Part shown: piece by piece, positions 7,107 through 15,862 of the stretch
Layout: each line of letters starts with the position of its first letter
How positions within the stretch are numbered: position 1 is the first letter of the stretch
Source: Parafrankia sp. EUN1f
GTDB taxonomy: Bacteria > Actinomycetota > Actinomycetes > Frankiales > Frankiaceae
Direction: 5' to 3'
NCBI RefSeq assembly: GCF_000177675.1
Contig: NZ_ADGX01000092.1
Coordinates: forward strand, 1-33,502
Length of the DNA stretch: 33,502 nucleotides
Made by a program: the position numbers and the translations under genes
Notes under the pieces: model-generated
Seen by the model: only the letters and a program-made list of their open reading frames with translations
The model's database searches: none
Told to the model about the DNA's origin: nothing

Positions 7107-8360
7107 ATGGCCACGTCAGGGTACGTGCCGAGGATCGCGGACGGCCCGCTGGCCAACCTGCTCGCCGAGCTGCCTGCAGTCATGGTCACGGGCCCGCGCG
7201 CCGCCGGGAAGACGACCTCGGCCCGGCGGATCGCGAGCGACGTTCTGAGGCTTGACGACCCCGCGGTCGCCGCCGCCGTCGCGGCGAATCCGGACGCTGC
7301 CCTGCGCCGGGCGCACGAGCCGGTCCTCCTCGACGAGTGGCAGGAGGTGCCCGAGGTCCTCGGCGCCGTCAAGCGGGCGGTCGACGAGGATCCCCGACCT
7401 GGCCGGTTCCTCCTCACGGGCAGCGTCGAGGCGGAGTTCACGACCCGCCAGTGGCCCGGGACGGGGCGCGTTGTCCGGCTGGTGCTGCATGGGCTCACCG
7501 AGCGGGAGATCGCCGGTGCGGTCGACCAGCCGAGCCTGATCGAGCTGCTTCTCACCTCCGACATCTCACGCCTGAATGTCGCCGGCCCGCCGCCGAGCCT
7601 GGACGACTACGTGGACCTGGCGCTGCGGAGCGGTTTCCCCCAGGCGGCTCTGAACCTGAGCACACGCGGGCGTCTTGCCTGGCTGGACGCGTACGTCGAT
7701 CACGTCGTCACGCGGGACGTGGTCGCCGCCGGGGAGCAGCGCGACCCCGTCCGGCTGCGCCGCTATCTCGAGGTGCTCGGGCTTTCGACGGCTGGGCTTC
7801 CCGCCGACGACACGCTCTGCCAGGCCGCCGAGATCAACCAGCGGACAGCCGACGCCTACGATCGGATCCTGGCCGCGCTGTACCTGCTCGACCTCGTTCC
7901 GGCGTGGTCGACGAACCGCCTGCACAGGCTGACCAAACGGGCGAAGCGGTATCTGACCGACCCTGCCCTCGCGCTCGCCGCCGCCCGGGTGGACGAGCGA
8001 AGCGTCCTGCGCGATGGGGACCTGCTCGGTCGGATCCTCGACACCTTCGTCGTGGCCCAGCTGCGGCCGGAGGTGACGCTGCTTCACCCGCGTGCCCGGC
8101 TGCACCACATCCGTTCCCGTGACGGGCAGGAGGCCGACCTCGTCATCGACCTCGGCAGGGGCCAGGTGATCGCGATGGAGATCAAGGCATCCTCGGCGCC
8201 GTCCGCCCGGGACGCGCGTCATCTCGCGTGGCTGCGCGATCAGCTCGGTGCGGACTTCCGCGCGGGGGTCGTGTTCCACACCGGTCCGCTGCCTTTCGAC
8301 CTCGGTGACCGGATCTGGGCCCTGCCCATCAGTGCCCTGTGGGCCGCCCGAGTCAGTTAG
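7107..8360 (+). CDS. AAA ATPase with DUF4143 domain
   Basis: A 417-residue protein of the AAA_14/DUF4143 group. Walker A GPRAAGKTT is at 29-37 and Walker B VLLDEWQ at 73-79; RFLLTGS follows as a sensor-like strand. The middle holds the DUF4143 segment WLDAYVDHVVTRDV, and the C-terminus carries EADLVIDLGRGQVIAMEIKAS, which looks like a PD-(D/E)XK nuclease-like core. The biological role of this widespread, horizontally mobile family is not established. The gene stands alone behind 23-bp iterons and a leaderless-type promoter, and converges on minus-strand remnants. A fragment of a second family member lies at 17178-17267. Confidence 0.9.
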   Translation: MATSGYVPRIADGPLANLLAELPAVMVTGPRAAGKTTSARRIASDVLRLDDPAVAAAVAANPDAALRRAHEPVLLDEWQEVPEVLGAVKRAVDEDPRPGRFLLTGSVEAEFTTRQWPGTGRVVRLVLHGLTEREIAGAVDQPSLIELLLTSDISRLNVAGPPPSLDDYVDLALRSGFPQAALNLSTRGRLAWLDAYVDHVVTRDVVAAGEQRDPVRLRRYLEVLGLSTAGLPADDTLCQAAEINQRTADAYDRILAALYLLDLVPAWSTNRLHRLTKRAKRYLTDPALALAAARVDERSVLRDGDLLGRILDTFVVAQLRPEVTLLHPRARLHHIRSRDGQEADLVIDLGRGQVIAMEIKASSAPSARDARHLAWLRDQLGADFRAGVVFHTGPLPFDLGDRIWALPISALWAARVS

Positions 8361-8615
8361 CCGTAGTTGGCCGTGGCCGGCTCGTTCAGTCCTCGAAGCG
8401 CGCGAGGGCGATGTGCAGCTGGCTGCGTGAGCGGACCCCCGGCTTGGGATACAGCCGATACACAGCACCCGAAGCCCCGCGTGTGCCGTGGTGCGGCGAA
8501 CGCGGGGCGCGGGCCGGTGCGCTGAGGGTTCAGTCGCAGCGGGTGACGTCGAAGGGGACCTCGCGTCCGAGACGGAAGCAGTGGTCGTGCACCGCACAGC
8601 GGGCCCGGGAAAAGA
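8361..8615. other. Intergenic region containing a LuxR remnant
   Basis: 255 bp between the ATPase stop and the FG-GAP gene stop. It holds the LuxR C-terminal remnant described separately at 8386-8463. The remaining part (8464-8615) shows no readable gene and no clear terminator. Confidence 0.6.
8386..8463 (-). pseudogene. C-terminal remnant of a LuxR-type helix-turn-helix
   Basis: On the minus strand, just before TGA 8388-8386, the frame reads VYRLYPKPGVRSRSQLHIAL and then ARFED. This matches the end of a LuxR/GerE DNA-binding domain (HLRRLYPKLGVRSRSQL...). In an intact domain this is preceded by the LSPRE and RQIA helices; here the upstream sequence does not continue the domain. Pro replaces the usual Leu in KLGV. 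It is therefore a decayed or truncated regulator gene. Confidence 0.6.
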
Positions 8616-9752
8616 TCAGGGCCAGTATGCGATGCCTAGTGCGTAGTATCCCGTCGAAAAGTTGTCGTGCCATTTTTCGCCGTTTCCGAAGTACCGGACG
8701 ATACCGGTCCGGGGCGTCCAGAAATAGGTGCTGAGTGCGACCCACACGTCATTGGCGGGACTGCCGGTGTAGACCAGGATGTCGTCGCGGCCGTCCCCGT
8801 CGGCGTCGCCCACTCCCGGGTATTCTGACCAGAGCGCAAAGTTGTCCTGCCATTTCGTCGTCCCGGAGAATCCACTGCCCGTCGACAGCGCTACGTACAC
8901 ATCGGCCGCGGAGTCGTGGGTGAAGGTCACTACGTCGTCCCGGCCGTCACCGTTGAAGTCCCCGATCGCGGGATACCCGCTGCCGCCCGCGAAACTGTCA
9001 TGCCACAGTGCGGCGGGATCGAACCCGTAGCCGGTCGACAACGAGACATACACGTCCGCGGTGGCGCCTCGGGTGAAGACGGCGAGATCGTCCAGGCCGT
9101 CACCGTTGAGGTCTCCCACCTCGGGCGCTGCTCCGGTCCCGGTGGGAAACGCGTCGGCCACCGTCTGGACGGAATCGAAACCGGTACCGGTCGACAGCGC
9201 GAACCGGACGGTGCCGGCCGCGGAGCCTGCGGTGACGAAGGCCGCGACATCGTCCAGGCCGTCGCCGTTGAAGTCGCCGACCGCGGGTACGACGCCCAGG
9301 TCATCGACGGTCACCAGCTGCCCGGCCGGAAGGGAGTCCTGCCAGCCGGGCGAGTCGACGAACGTGGAGCCGGTACTGAGCCAGACGCGGACCGCACCGG
9401 CATTGTTCCCCCGCGCGGTGATGGTCACGAGGTCGTCCATGCCGTCTCCGTCGGCATCGCCGACCAGCGTCAGATCGTCGGCGCCGCGCGGCGTGTCCGC
9501 CCAGTGTTCCCGCACGCCGAAGGTCTGCAGCGAGCTCCACTGCGCCGGCAGGACGATACTCAGAGCGACGTCCACACCACTGGTTTGCGAATCGAAGGAA
9601 AGGATGTCGTCGCGGCCGTCACCATTGAAATCGCCACTGCGGCTGGCGAAACCGGGGATCGTCGAAGTCGCCGCGGCGCTGTCGGCGACGGCCCAGCTGG
9701 CCGACCACATAACAGCCGCGACAAGCGCGACCCAGCCCGCCTGAAGCCTCAT
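8616..9752 (-). CDS. Secreted FG-GAP/VCBS repeat protein
   Basis: A 378-residue protein with a signal peptide (about 1-27: MRLQ, hydrophobic core AGWVALVAAVMWSASWAV, then ADSAAA). The mature part has about six FG-GAP units, each with a calcium-loop motif of the form GD(F/A/L)(N/D)GDGxDD, joined by VxLSTGxGF strands. The repeats fold as a beta-propeller of the integrin-alpha type. No catalytic domain is attached, so binding to a surface, carbohydrate or protein partner is the most that can be said. The start at 9752 (ATG) is five bases after the stop of the monooxygenase-like gene, so the two are probably translated from one message. The open frame continues upstream only as antisense-like sequence. 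Confidence 0.88.
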   Translation of the reverse strand: MRLQAGWVALVAAVMWSASWAVADSAAATSTIPGFASRSGDFNGDGRDDILSFDSQTSGVDVALSIVLPAQWSSLQTFGVREHWADTPRGADDLTLVGDADGDGMDDLVTITARGNNAGAVRVWLSTGSTFVDSPGWQDSLPAGQLVTVDDLGVVPAVGDFNGDGLDDVAAFVTAGSAAGTVRFALSTGTGFDSVQTVADAFPTGTGAAPEVGDLNGDGLDDLAVFTRGATADVYVSLSTGYGFDPAALWHDSFAGGSGYPAIGDFNGDGRDDVVTFTHDSAADVYVALSTGSGFSGTTKWQDNFALWSEYPGVGDADGDGRDDILVYTGSPANDVWVALSTYFWTPRTGIVRYFGNGEKWHDNFSTGYYALGIAYWP

Positions 9753-9757
9753 TCTGC

Positions 9758-10051
9758 TCAGCTGACCGGCTGGCTGACGTAGGCGCGTGCGACGTCGAGG
9801 CCGATGATCTCCGGTCGGCCGGCGGGCTCTGGGCCCAGCGCGCGGGCCAGCGCCGGGCCCAGCGTCGTCGCGAAGAAGTCGTCCGCGTGCGCCTTCGACT
9901 CCCACAGGGCGACGACGCGCAGCCTGCCGTCGGGGCCCGTCCCGACATAGCGCGCCCGCAGCCCGGCGGGCTCCGCGCCCACCTGGGCGAACACGGCGTC
10001 GGCCTGCTCGACCGTCTCGAACGGCGGAATGGCGACAGTGATCCACTGCAT
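9758..10051 (-). CDS. Antibiotic biosynthesis monooxygenase-like (ABM) small protein
   Basis: A 97-residue alpha/beta protein that looks like a ferredoxin-like dimeric ABM protein: the first strand MQWITVAIPPF, the core VVALWESKAHADDFFATTLGP (typical W-x-S-x-x-A helix) and a terminal strand. ABM proteins oxidise or cyclise small molecules without cofactors, but many members have no known substrate. The ATG at 10051 has GGAGGAAA a few bases upstream, an excellent ribosome site. It is the first gene of a two-gene unit with the FG-GAP protein and lies 107 bp downstream of the LuxR-type regulator gene on the same strand, so that regulator is a candidate controller. Confidence 0.75.
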   Translation of the reverse strand: MQWITVAIPPFETVEQADAVFAQVGAEPAGLRARYVGTGPDGRLRVVALWESKAHADDFFATTLGPALARALGPEPAGRPEIIGLDVARAYVSQPVS

Positions 10052-10158
10052 TTCTGGTTTCCTCCCGGTTCCTGCTGTTTCTTTTCGCTTTCCGGCCCGG
10101 GCGGGGCCGGCGACGGGAGGAACGTTAGGCGGGCGGCAGCGCCGTGACGTCCGCCGAA

Positions 10159-13100
10159 CTACTCAGCGGGCATACTCATCCGCTGCTCATCGCGTGAGTT
10201 GCGGACGACCCAGGCGGCGATCTGGCTGCGCGCGCGGAAACCGAGCTTGGTGAGGATGTGCTGGACGTGGTTCTGCGCGGTGCGCTCGGAGATGACGAGC
10301 CGTGCCGCGATCTGCCGGTTGGTCAGGCCCTCGGCGACCAGGCGGGCGACCTGTCGCTCCCGCGGGCTCAGCATCTCCTCCCCCGGATCCGGCACCGGCT
10401 CCGCGGCAGCGGGCCCGTCGACCACGGCCGATCCGTCGACCGACGCAGGCAGGTGGACGTCAGTGGGTGGGCGGACGCCGAAGGGCGTGCCGGCATCGCA
10501 GAGGTCGGCGACAAGCGCCGAGGTTCGGTCGGTGTAGGCCGTCATGCCGAGGACCTGTGCGACGCGGTCGGCATCGCGGGCGGCTGCAACGGCCAGGTCC
10601 CGGTCGCCAGGCGCGCCGCGAGCCAGCAGCGCGGTCGCCAGGTGGTATCGCGCCTGGGCCGCGAAGCCGGGCGCACCGGCGCGGCCTGCGCTCCCAGCCG
10701 CGGTGGTCAGGTCGTCGACGGCCTGGTCGAGCCGGCCGAGGGCGAGCGCGCCGCGCCCCAGTGCCAGCTCCACCGGGCCCAGGTAGGAGACCCCGCCGCC
10801 GCTGGCGTGCTCGCCGCGGAACGCCTGGAGCCGCTCGAGCAGGCCGTCGAGCTCGTCGGCCCTCCCGAGCCCCGCGGTGACGAGTCCGGCGACCGTGAGT
10901 ACGGCGTACACCCAACCAGGCAGGACGAAGAACGCCGGCAGCGACCACGAGGAGGGCGGCCCGGCGAGCTCGTACGTCGCCGCTGCCGCCTCCGGCTGCC
11001 CGGCGATGAGGAACATGGCCGCCCGGGTGAGCGGGGCCATCGCCCGGAAGCGGGGCGGCGGCTCGAACGTCTGCCGCAGGACCGCCTCCGCCCCGCTGCC
11101 GGCCCCGGCGCTGAAGCCGCTGCCGACGCCGGTGCCGGCACCGAAGCCGAGGTGGCAGGCGAGAGCGTAGGTGAGCGCCATGTAGGCGCCGCTGGCCGGT
11201 GCGGGTTCGATGACACGCATCCGGTCGAACCCGCGCCGCCCGGCCGCGAGTGCCTCGGCGTAGCGGCCCCGCGCCTGGGCGACGCACGCGGTGGCCCGGT
11301 CACGGTGCCAGGCACTGACCGGTCCGCCGACCTGCTCGACAGCTGCCCGCAGCCCGGCGAGCTCCTCGGCCGCCGCCGGAAGTTGGCCGCTCTCGACCAG
11401 CGCCTCGATTCGCCACAGCTCGCCCCACATGGCTGTTCGGGCGCTGTTCGTCCGCCGGGAGAGTGCCAGCATCTCGGTGGCCAGACCAAGCCGTTCCTCC
11501 CGGCCCGCCGGCCCCGGGCAGGCTTCCTGCCGGGCGCGCAGCGCGTCGGTGAGCGCGTGGTCGTCACCACACCTGCGGGCGAGCGTGAGCGCCTCGGTGC
11601 TCTGGCTCGCCAGCTGGTCCTGCTCGCCGGCGTAGAACGCCAGGTGGGCGCGCTGGGCCAGCAGCCGGGCGCGCAACGCCACCGTTGGGGACCTCGGGTC
11701 CTCGGCCGCCGTGGCTGTTGCCGCTGTGGCTGTTGCCGCTGTGGCTGCGCCCAGCCGGGCGAGGGCCTCCTCGCAGAGCCGGTGGGCGAGCGCGTTGACG
11801 TCCTGTCCCGGCGCTGCCTCGAGCACCAGTGCGGCGTGGGCGAGGAGATCGGGCCGTCCGGCCGCGCGTGCCGCCTCGGCCGCCCGGGCGGCGGCGTCCA
11901 GGCAGCCCGGCAGATCACCGGCCAGGTAACTGGCCCGGCCGAGCGCGACCAGCAGGTGGCACCGCTCGGTGTCGGTCGTCGAGGTCTGGCCGAAGGTGAG
12001 CGCGGCCCGGTACAGCCGTGCGCCCTCCTCGTGGCCGAGGCGGCGCACCGCCTCATCGGCGGCCCGTGCCGTCCAGACGCGGGCCGCCTCGGCCTCGGCC
12101 GCGCCGTAGGGCGCGAGCTGCGCCCAGTGCCGCGCGATGTCCGCGAGGTGCTCGGCCGGGTCGTCCGCAAACCGGTCCGCGAGGGCGGTGGCGGCCGCGC
12201 GGTGCAGGCTGGCCGCTTCCGGGCCGGCGAGTGACGCCTCGACGGCGTCCCTGGTCAGCACGTGCACGAACTGGAACTCGCCGGCGCCGAGCCGGTCGAG
12301 CAGGCCATGCGCGACCGCCTCGTCGGCCAGGCGCAGGCACTCCTCGACGGGCTCGCCGACCACGGCGGCGACGAGCGCGATCCCGAAGCGGCGGCCGGCG
12401 ACGGCGGCCGCCTGCAGCAGGCGGCGGCACCGTGGACCGACCCGGTCGAGCCGGGCGCCGACGGCGTCGAGCACGGTGCGCGGGGGCTGCTCCGGTCGCC
12501 ACGTGCCTTCCACCACCGCCCGCCCGATTTCCCGGACGAACAGCGGGTTCCCAGCGGTGACCTCAAGCACCAGCCGCGCCGTCGCCGACGCCGTCATCTC
12601 GGCCCCGTCGGCGTCGGCGTCGGCGTCGTCGGCGGCGGCGGCGGAATCGCCGTCGGACGCGGCGACCTCTGTCCCCGAGGCCGTCATGTGCCGCAGCTGT
12701 TCGCTGACCTCCGCCAGGTCGAATCCCCGTAGGTCGAGCCGCACGGCGGCCGGCGACCGCAGCAGATCGGGCAGCACGCGGGCGAGTGCGCCGGCCGGTT
12801 CCCGGTCACGGAAGGTGGCGAGGAGCAGCAGCCGCGCGTCGGCCACCTGGTCGGCGAGATGGCGCAGGACGAGCAGGGACGACTCGTCGGCGCGGTGGAT
12901 GTCGTCGAGGACCACGGTCAGGCCACCCTGAGCCGCGATGCCACCGACCGCGTCGGCGACGCCCTCGAACACCCGGAACCTGTCCTGCGGCGACTGCGCC
13001 TCTCCGCGCCCCAGCACACCGTCGGGGTCGACGCCGAGCGACCGCAGCGCCTGGCGCCACGGCCAGAAGGCGGGTGCACCCTCCGTCTCGGCGCAGCGAC

Positions 13101-13344
13101 CCCACGCCACGGCGCACCCACCGGCCAGGACCATCCCGGCCAGCTCACGCGCCAGGCGGGTTTTTCCGATTCCCGCCTCGCCCGTGCACAGCACCAGGCG
13201 CCCGGCGCCGCCGCCAGCCGACCTCAGCCATCCGCGCAGCGCCGCGATCTCCCGTCTGCGCCCGACGATCGCATCGGGCGCAGGCACATCGCGGGCTGGC
13301 GCCTCGTTCGCTTTGGCGCGATCATCCACCGGCTCAGTGTGCAC
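10159..13344 (-). CDS. LAL-type LuxR transcriptional regulator with AAA ATPase domain
   Basis: A 1061-residue regulator, the usual size for large ATP-binding LuxR (LAL) proteins. The N-terminal AAA_16 domain has Walker A GEAGIGKT (55-62) and Walker [10 protein letters not shown] (142-150). A long helical TPR-like middle follows, then a C-terminal LuxR HTH (about 985-1050) with [20 protein letters not shown] and the recognition helix [17 protein letters not shown] proteins activate pathway genes after sensing a ligand with the middle region. Two low-complexity insertions are seen: an Asp/Ala repeat near 12600-12650, and a Gly/Ala stretch near 11095-11155. An exact 15-bp duplication lies at 11711-11740. 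The start is GTG at 13344 without a clear Shine-Dalgarno. Confidence 0.9.
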   Translation of the reverse strand: MHTEPVDDRAKANEAPARDVPAPDAIVGRRREIAALRGWLRSAGGGAGRLVLCTGEAGIGKTRLARELAGMVLAGGCAVAWGRCAETEGAPAFWPWRQALRSLGVDPDGVLGRGEAQSPQDRFRVFEGVADAVGGIAAQGGLTVVLDDIHRADESSLLVLRHLADQVADARLLLLATFRDREPAGALARVLPDLLRSPAAVRLDLRGFDLAEVSEQLRHMTASGTEVAASDGDSAAAADDADADADGAEMTASATARLVLEVTAGNPLFVREIGRAVVEGTWRPEQPPRTVLDAVGARLDRVGPRCRRLLQAAAVAGRRFGIALVAAVVGEPVEECLRLADEAVAHGLLDRLGAGEFQFVHVLTRDAVEASLAGPEAASLHRAAATALADRFADDPAEHLADIARHWAQLAPYGAAEAEAARVWTARAADEAVRRLGHEEGARLYRAALTFGQTSTTDTERCHLLVALGRASYLAGDLPGCLDAAARAAEAARAAGRPDLLAHAALVLEAAPGQDVNALAHRLCEEALARLGAATAATATAATATAAEDPRSPTVALRARLLAQRAHLAFYAGEQDQLASQSTEALTLARRCGDDHALTDALRARQEACPGPAGREERLGLATEMLALSRRTNSARTAMWGELWRIEALVESGQLPAAAEELAGLRAAVEQVGGPVSAWHRDRATACVAQARGRYAEALAAGRRGFDRMRVIEPAPASGAYMALTYALACHLGFGAGTGVGSGFSAGAGSGAEAVLRQTFEPPPRFRAMAPLTRAAMFLIAGQPEAAAATYELAGPPSSWSLPAFFVLPGWVYAVLTVAGLVTAGLGRADELDGLLERLQAFRGEHASGGGVSYLGPVELALGRGALALGRLDQAVDDLTTAAGSAGRAGAPGFAAQARYHLATALLARGAPGDRDLAVAAARDADRVAQVLGMTAYTDRTSALVADLCDAGTPFGVRPPTDVHLPASVDGSAVVDGPAAAEPVPDPGEEMLSPRERQVARLVAEGLTNRQIAARLVISERTAQNHVQHILTKLGFRARSQIAAWVVRNSRDEQRMSMPAE

Positions 13345-13395
13345 CGCGGGTTAGCAGCTGGCGGTCTCCCTGCGCGGGTGGTGGTCAGCCAGGCT

Positions 13396-13424
13396 CGGCG
13401 AGGAGACGGCCCGTCGCCTCGCCG
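13396..13424 (-). terminator. GC-rich hairpin after helR
   Basis: CGGCGAGG (13396-13403) pairs with CCTCGCCG (13417-13424), and inside it GACGG (13405-13409) pairs with CCGTC (13411-13415), giving a long stem. It starts eight bases beyond the helR stop. No U tract follows, as is common in high-GC actinobacteria. It probably ends helR transcription ahead of the LAL regulator gene. Confidence 0.6.
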
Positions 13425-13432
13425 CTCCGGCG

Positions 13433-15616
13433 TCAGGGGCTGGTGAGGATGACGAGCTGCTGGGTGGCGCGGGTCATCGCGACATAACGGTCGACGGCTC
13501 CTTCGATGCCGTCGCCGAAGGCCTTCGGGTCGACGAGGACGACCAGGTCGAACTCGAGCCCCTTCGACAGCTCCGGTGGCAGCGACCGCACCCGCGACGT
13601 CGCCGCGAACGTGGGATCGCCGATGACGCAGGCGGTCCCGTCGGCGTTCGCGGCAAGCCAGGTGTCGAGCACCGAGCCCAGCTCGGACGTCGACCCGTAC
13701 ACGACGGGGAGGCCGCTGCTGCGGATCGAGGTCGGCACGTTGGCGTCCGGCAGCGCCGCGCGGATGACCGGCTCGGCCGCGGCCATGACCTCCTCGGGGG
13801 TGCGGTAGTTGACGGTCAGCGACGCCAGCGTGATCCGGTCGAAGCCGACCCGCCCGATCCGTTCCTGCCACGACTCGGTGAAACCGTGCCGGGCCTGGGC
13901 GCGGTCCCCGACGACGGTGAAGCTGCGGGACGGGCAGCGTGCCAGCAGCATCTGCCACTGTGCGTCGGTCAGCTCCTGGGCCTCGTCCACGATGATGTGC
14001 GCGAACGGGCCGGCGAGCAGGTCCGGGTCGGCGCTCGGCAGCGCGGCGGAGTCGACGAGGGTGTCCCGAAGGTCCTGCCCGCGCAGCATCGTCATCGCGC
14101 CCTCGCCGTCGTCGTCGGCCGCGAGGAGGTTGTCGATGACCCTGGTCATGCGCTCCTGTTCGGCCGCGGTCGCGGCGGACTGCCGGCGTCGGCGGCGGGC
14201 TTCGGCCGGGTCACCGAGGCGGCGGCGGGCCGCGTCGAGGTACGGCAGGTCGGAGACGGTCCAGGACCGGCCTCGCGGGCGCTGGAGCCGGCGGATTTCG
14301 TCCGGGCTCAGCCACGGCGCGCATCTGCGCAGGTAGGCGGGCACCGACCACAGGTCCGCGACCAGGTCGGCCGCCTCAAGCAGCGGCCAGGCGTTGTTCA
14401 GGGCCGTGAGCAGCTCCCGGTTGCGCAGCAGCGACCGGCGGACCAGACCGGCCGTGGCCTCGCCGCGGTCGCCGCCGTCGGAATCCATCCCGGCGGCGTC
14501 GATGTGCTTGTCCAGCAGGATCGTGAGCAGCTCCGCCAGGACCCGGTCACGTGCCTCGTTGTGCGGGGTGCCGGGCTCCGGCGCGTCGAAGGCCTCGGCC
14601 CAGTCGTCGGGGCCGAGCCACAGCTCCGACCAGCCGGTCGTGATCGTCATGCCCTGGGTGGGGGGCTCCTCGTAGAACCGGACGGCCGCCTCGATCGCCC
14701 CCACCAGGTCCGCCGACGACTTCAGCCGGGCCACCTCCGGGTCGGCCTCGACCACCGCCGCCGCACCTTCGATGACCAGGTCGCGCACGGTGCAGGTCTG
14801 CACGCCCTCCTCGCCGAGGCTCGGCAGGACGTCCGCGACGTAGGCCAGGTACGGCTGGTGCGGGCCGACCACCAGCACGCCACCCCGGCGGGCACCGACC
14901 CGGGCGTCGGAGTAGAGCAGATAGGCGGTGCGGTGCAGCGCGACGACGGTCTTGCCGGTGCCCGGGCCGCCGTCGACGACCAGCGCGCCGTCGGACCCCG
15001 CCCGGATGATGGCGTCCTGGTCGGCCTGGATGGTGCCGAGCACGTCGCGCATGCGGGACGTCCGGCTGCTGCCGAGGCTGGCGATGAACGCGGACTGGTC
15101 GTCGAGCGCCGCGTGCCCGTCGAAGACGTCGTCGGTGAAGATCTCGTCCCAGTAGTCGCTGATCCGGCCGCGGGTCCAGCGGTAGCGGCGGCGGCTGGTC
15201 AGGCCCATCGGGTTGGCGTGGGTCGCGCCGAAGAACGGCTCGGCCGCGGGGGAGCGCCAGTCGAGCAGCAGCCGGCGCCCCGCGCTGTCGGTGAGGCCGA
15301 GCCGCCCGACATACAGCGGTTCGGGCTCGTCCGGGTGGACCATGCGGCCGAGGCACAGGTCCAGACCGAAGCGGCGCAGGGCGCGCAGGCGGGTGCTCAG
15401 CCGGTAGATCTCGATGTCCCGATCCATCGCCGCCTGACCGAGACCGCCGGGAGCCAGCCGCTCGGCGTCGAGGCGGCGGACCAGGTCGGCGATCGACTGC
15501 TCCAGGCTCGCCGCGATGGCCGCCAGGTGCCGCTCGTCGTCGGCGATCAGCTCCGACGCGGCCTTGGCGGCGAGATGGTCGGGAAGACCGAACGCGTTCG
15601 TCGTCACCGGATTCAC
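13433..15616 (-). CDS. helR: HelR-type RNA polymerase-recycling/rifamycin-resistance ATPase
   Basis: A 727-residue UvrD/Rep-like ATPase of the HelD/HelR group. The N-terminal helical arm (about 15-90, a coiled coil that enters RNA polymerase in this family) is followed by Walker A GGPGTGKT (216-223). Later come Walker B HIIVDEAQE, motif III VVGDRAQ, the VNYRT motif and the C-terminal VAMTRATQQLVIL. HelR proteins free stalled RNA polymerase and dislodge rifamycin in Streptomyces and Mycobacterium abscessus. The HelR rather than HelD assignment rests on overall sequence style and on the RAE-like palindrome upstream. The start is GTG at 15616, overlapping a leader ORF as GTGA; a second GTG three codons later (MTTNAFGLPD) is an alternative. 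A GGAG lies about eight bases before the first GTG. Confidence 0.85.
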   Translation of the reverse strand: MNPVTTNAFGLPDHLAAKAASELIADDERHLAAIAASLEQSIADLVRRLDAERLAPGGLGQAAMDRDIEIYRLSTRLRALRRFGLDLCLGRMVHPDEPEPLYVGRLGLTDSAGRRLLLDWRSPAAEPFFGATHANPMGLTSRRRYRWTRGRISDYWDEIFTDDVFDGHAALDDQSAFIASLGSSRTSRMRDVLGTIQADQDAIIRAGSDGALVVDGGPGTGKTVVALHRTAYLLYSDARVGARRGGVLVVGPHQPYLAYVADVLPSLGEEGVQTCTVRDLVIEGAAAVVEADPEVARLKSSADLVGAIEAAVRFYEEPPTQGMTITTGWSELWLGPDDWAEAFDAPEPGTPHNEARDRVLAELLTILLDKHIDAAGMDSDGGDRGEATAGLVRRSLLRNRELLTALNNAWPLLEAADLVADLWSVPAYLRRCAPWLSPDEIRRLQRPRGRSWTVSDLPYLDAARRRLGDPAEARRRRRQSAATAAEQERMTRVIDNLLAADDDGEGAMTMLRGQDLRDTLVDSAALPSADPDLLAGPFAHIIVDEAQELTDAQWQMLLARCPSRSFTVVGDRAQARHGFTESWQERIGRVGFDRITLASLTVNYRTPEEVMAAAEPVIRAALPDANVPTSIRSSGLPVVYGSTSELGSVLDTWLAANADGTACVIGDPTFAATSRVRSLPPELSKGLEFDLVVLVDPKAFGDGIEGAVDRYVAMTRATQQLVILTSP

Positions 15617-15684
15617 GCGAGCGGCTCCGAACCGAGGTGGATGTCCACCCCGCGTGGCTCGTTCGTCGACAGCGACACGTGCAT
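15613..15684 (-). CDS. Leader ORF of 23 codons, translationally coupled to helR
   Basis: ATG 15684-15682 to TGA 15615-15613. The peptide begins MHVSLSTNEPRG and ends HLGSEPLA. A good ribosome site (GAGGG) lies seven bases before the ATG. The stop overlaps the helR GTG by four bases (GTGA), and the frame differs from that of helR, so the two are distinct but coupled. No family is recognised. Its place between the RAE-like palindrome and helR suggests a leader peptide, possibly one that tunes helR translation. No Northern or ribosome data can be seen here, so expression is inferred. Confidence 0.55.
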   Translation of the reverse strand: MHVSLSTNEPRGVDIHLGSEPLA

Positions 15685-15741
15685 ATCGCGACCCTCGTTT
15701 CCGCAGTTCCGGCTTCGGTCCGCGATTCTGCGGTACAACCT

Positions 15742-15760
15742 GGGTCTTGCGGCAAGCCCC
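15742..15760 (-). promoter_or_regulatory. Rifamycin-associated element (RAE)-like palindrome
   Basis: GGGTCTTGCGGCAAGCCCC is a 19-bp near-perfect palindrome: nine-base arms with one mismatch around a central G. From memory, the published RAE upstream of rifamycin-resistance genes is GGGGCTTGCGGCAAGGCCC, which agrees at 17 of 19 positions. It lies 57 bp before the leader ORF and 125 bp before helR. A TTGCCG inside it could serve as -35 for a weak -10 (CAGAAT) 19 bp downstream; this promoter call is tentative. Confidence 0.75.
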
Positions 15761-15862
15761 CTGGCATGCTATAGCTTAAAAATGGCAGCAGGATGCTGCT
15801 CCGGCCCGAATCCGCTCTGCTGACCGAGACTGCTCTGCTCACCGAATCCGTCCCGCTGACGG

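Noticed and set aside
13886-15823. Long + strand open frame opposite helR
   Set aside because: Same reason: an antisense shadow of HelR. Similar shadows at 10258-12234 and 27519-30020 were also dropped.
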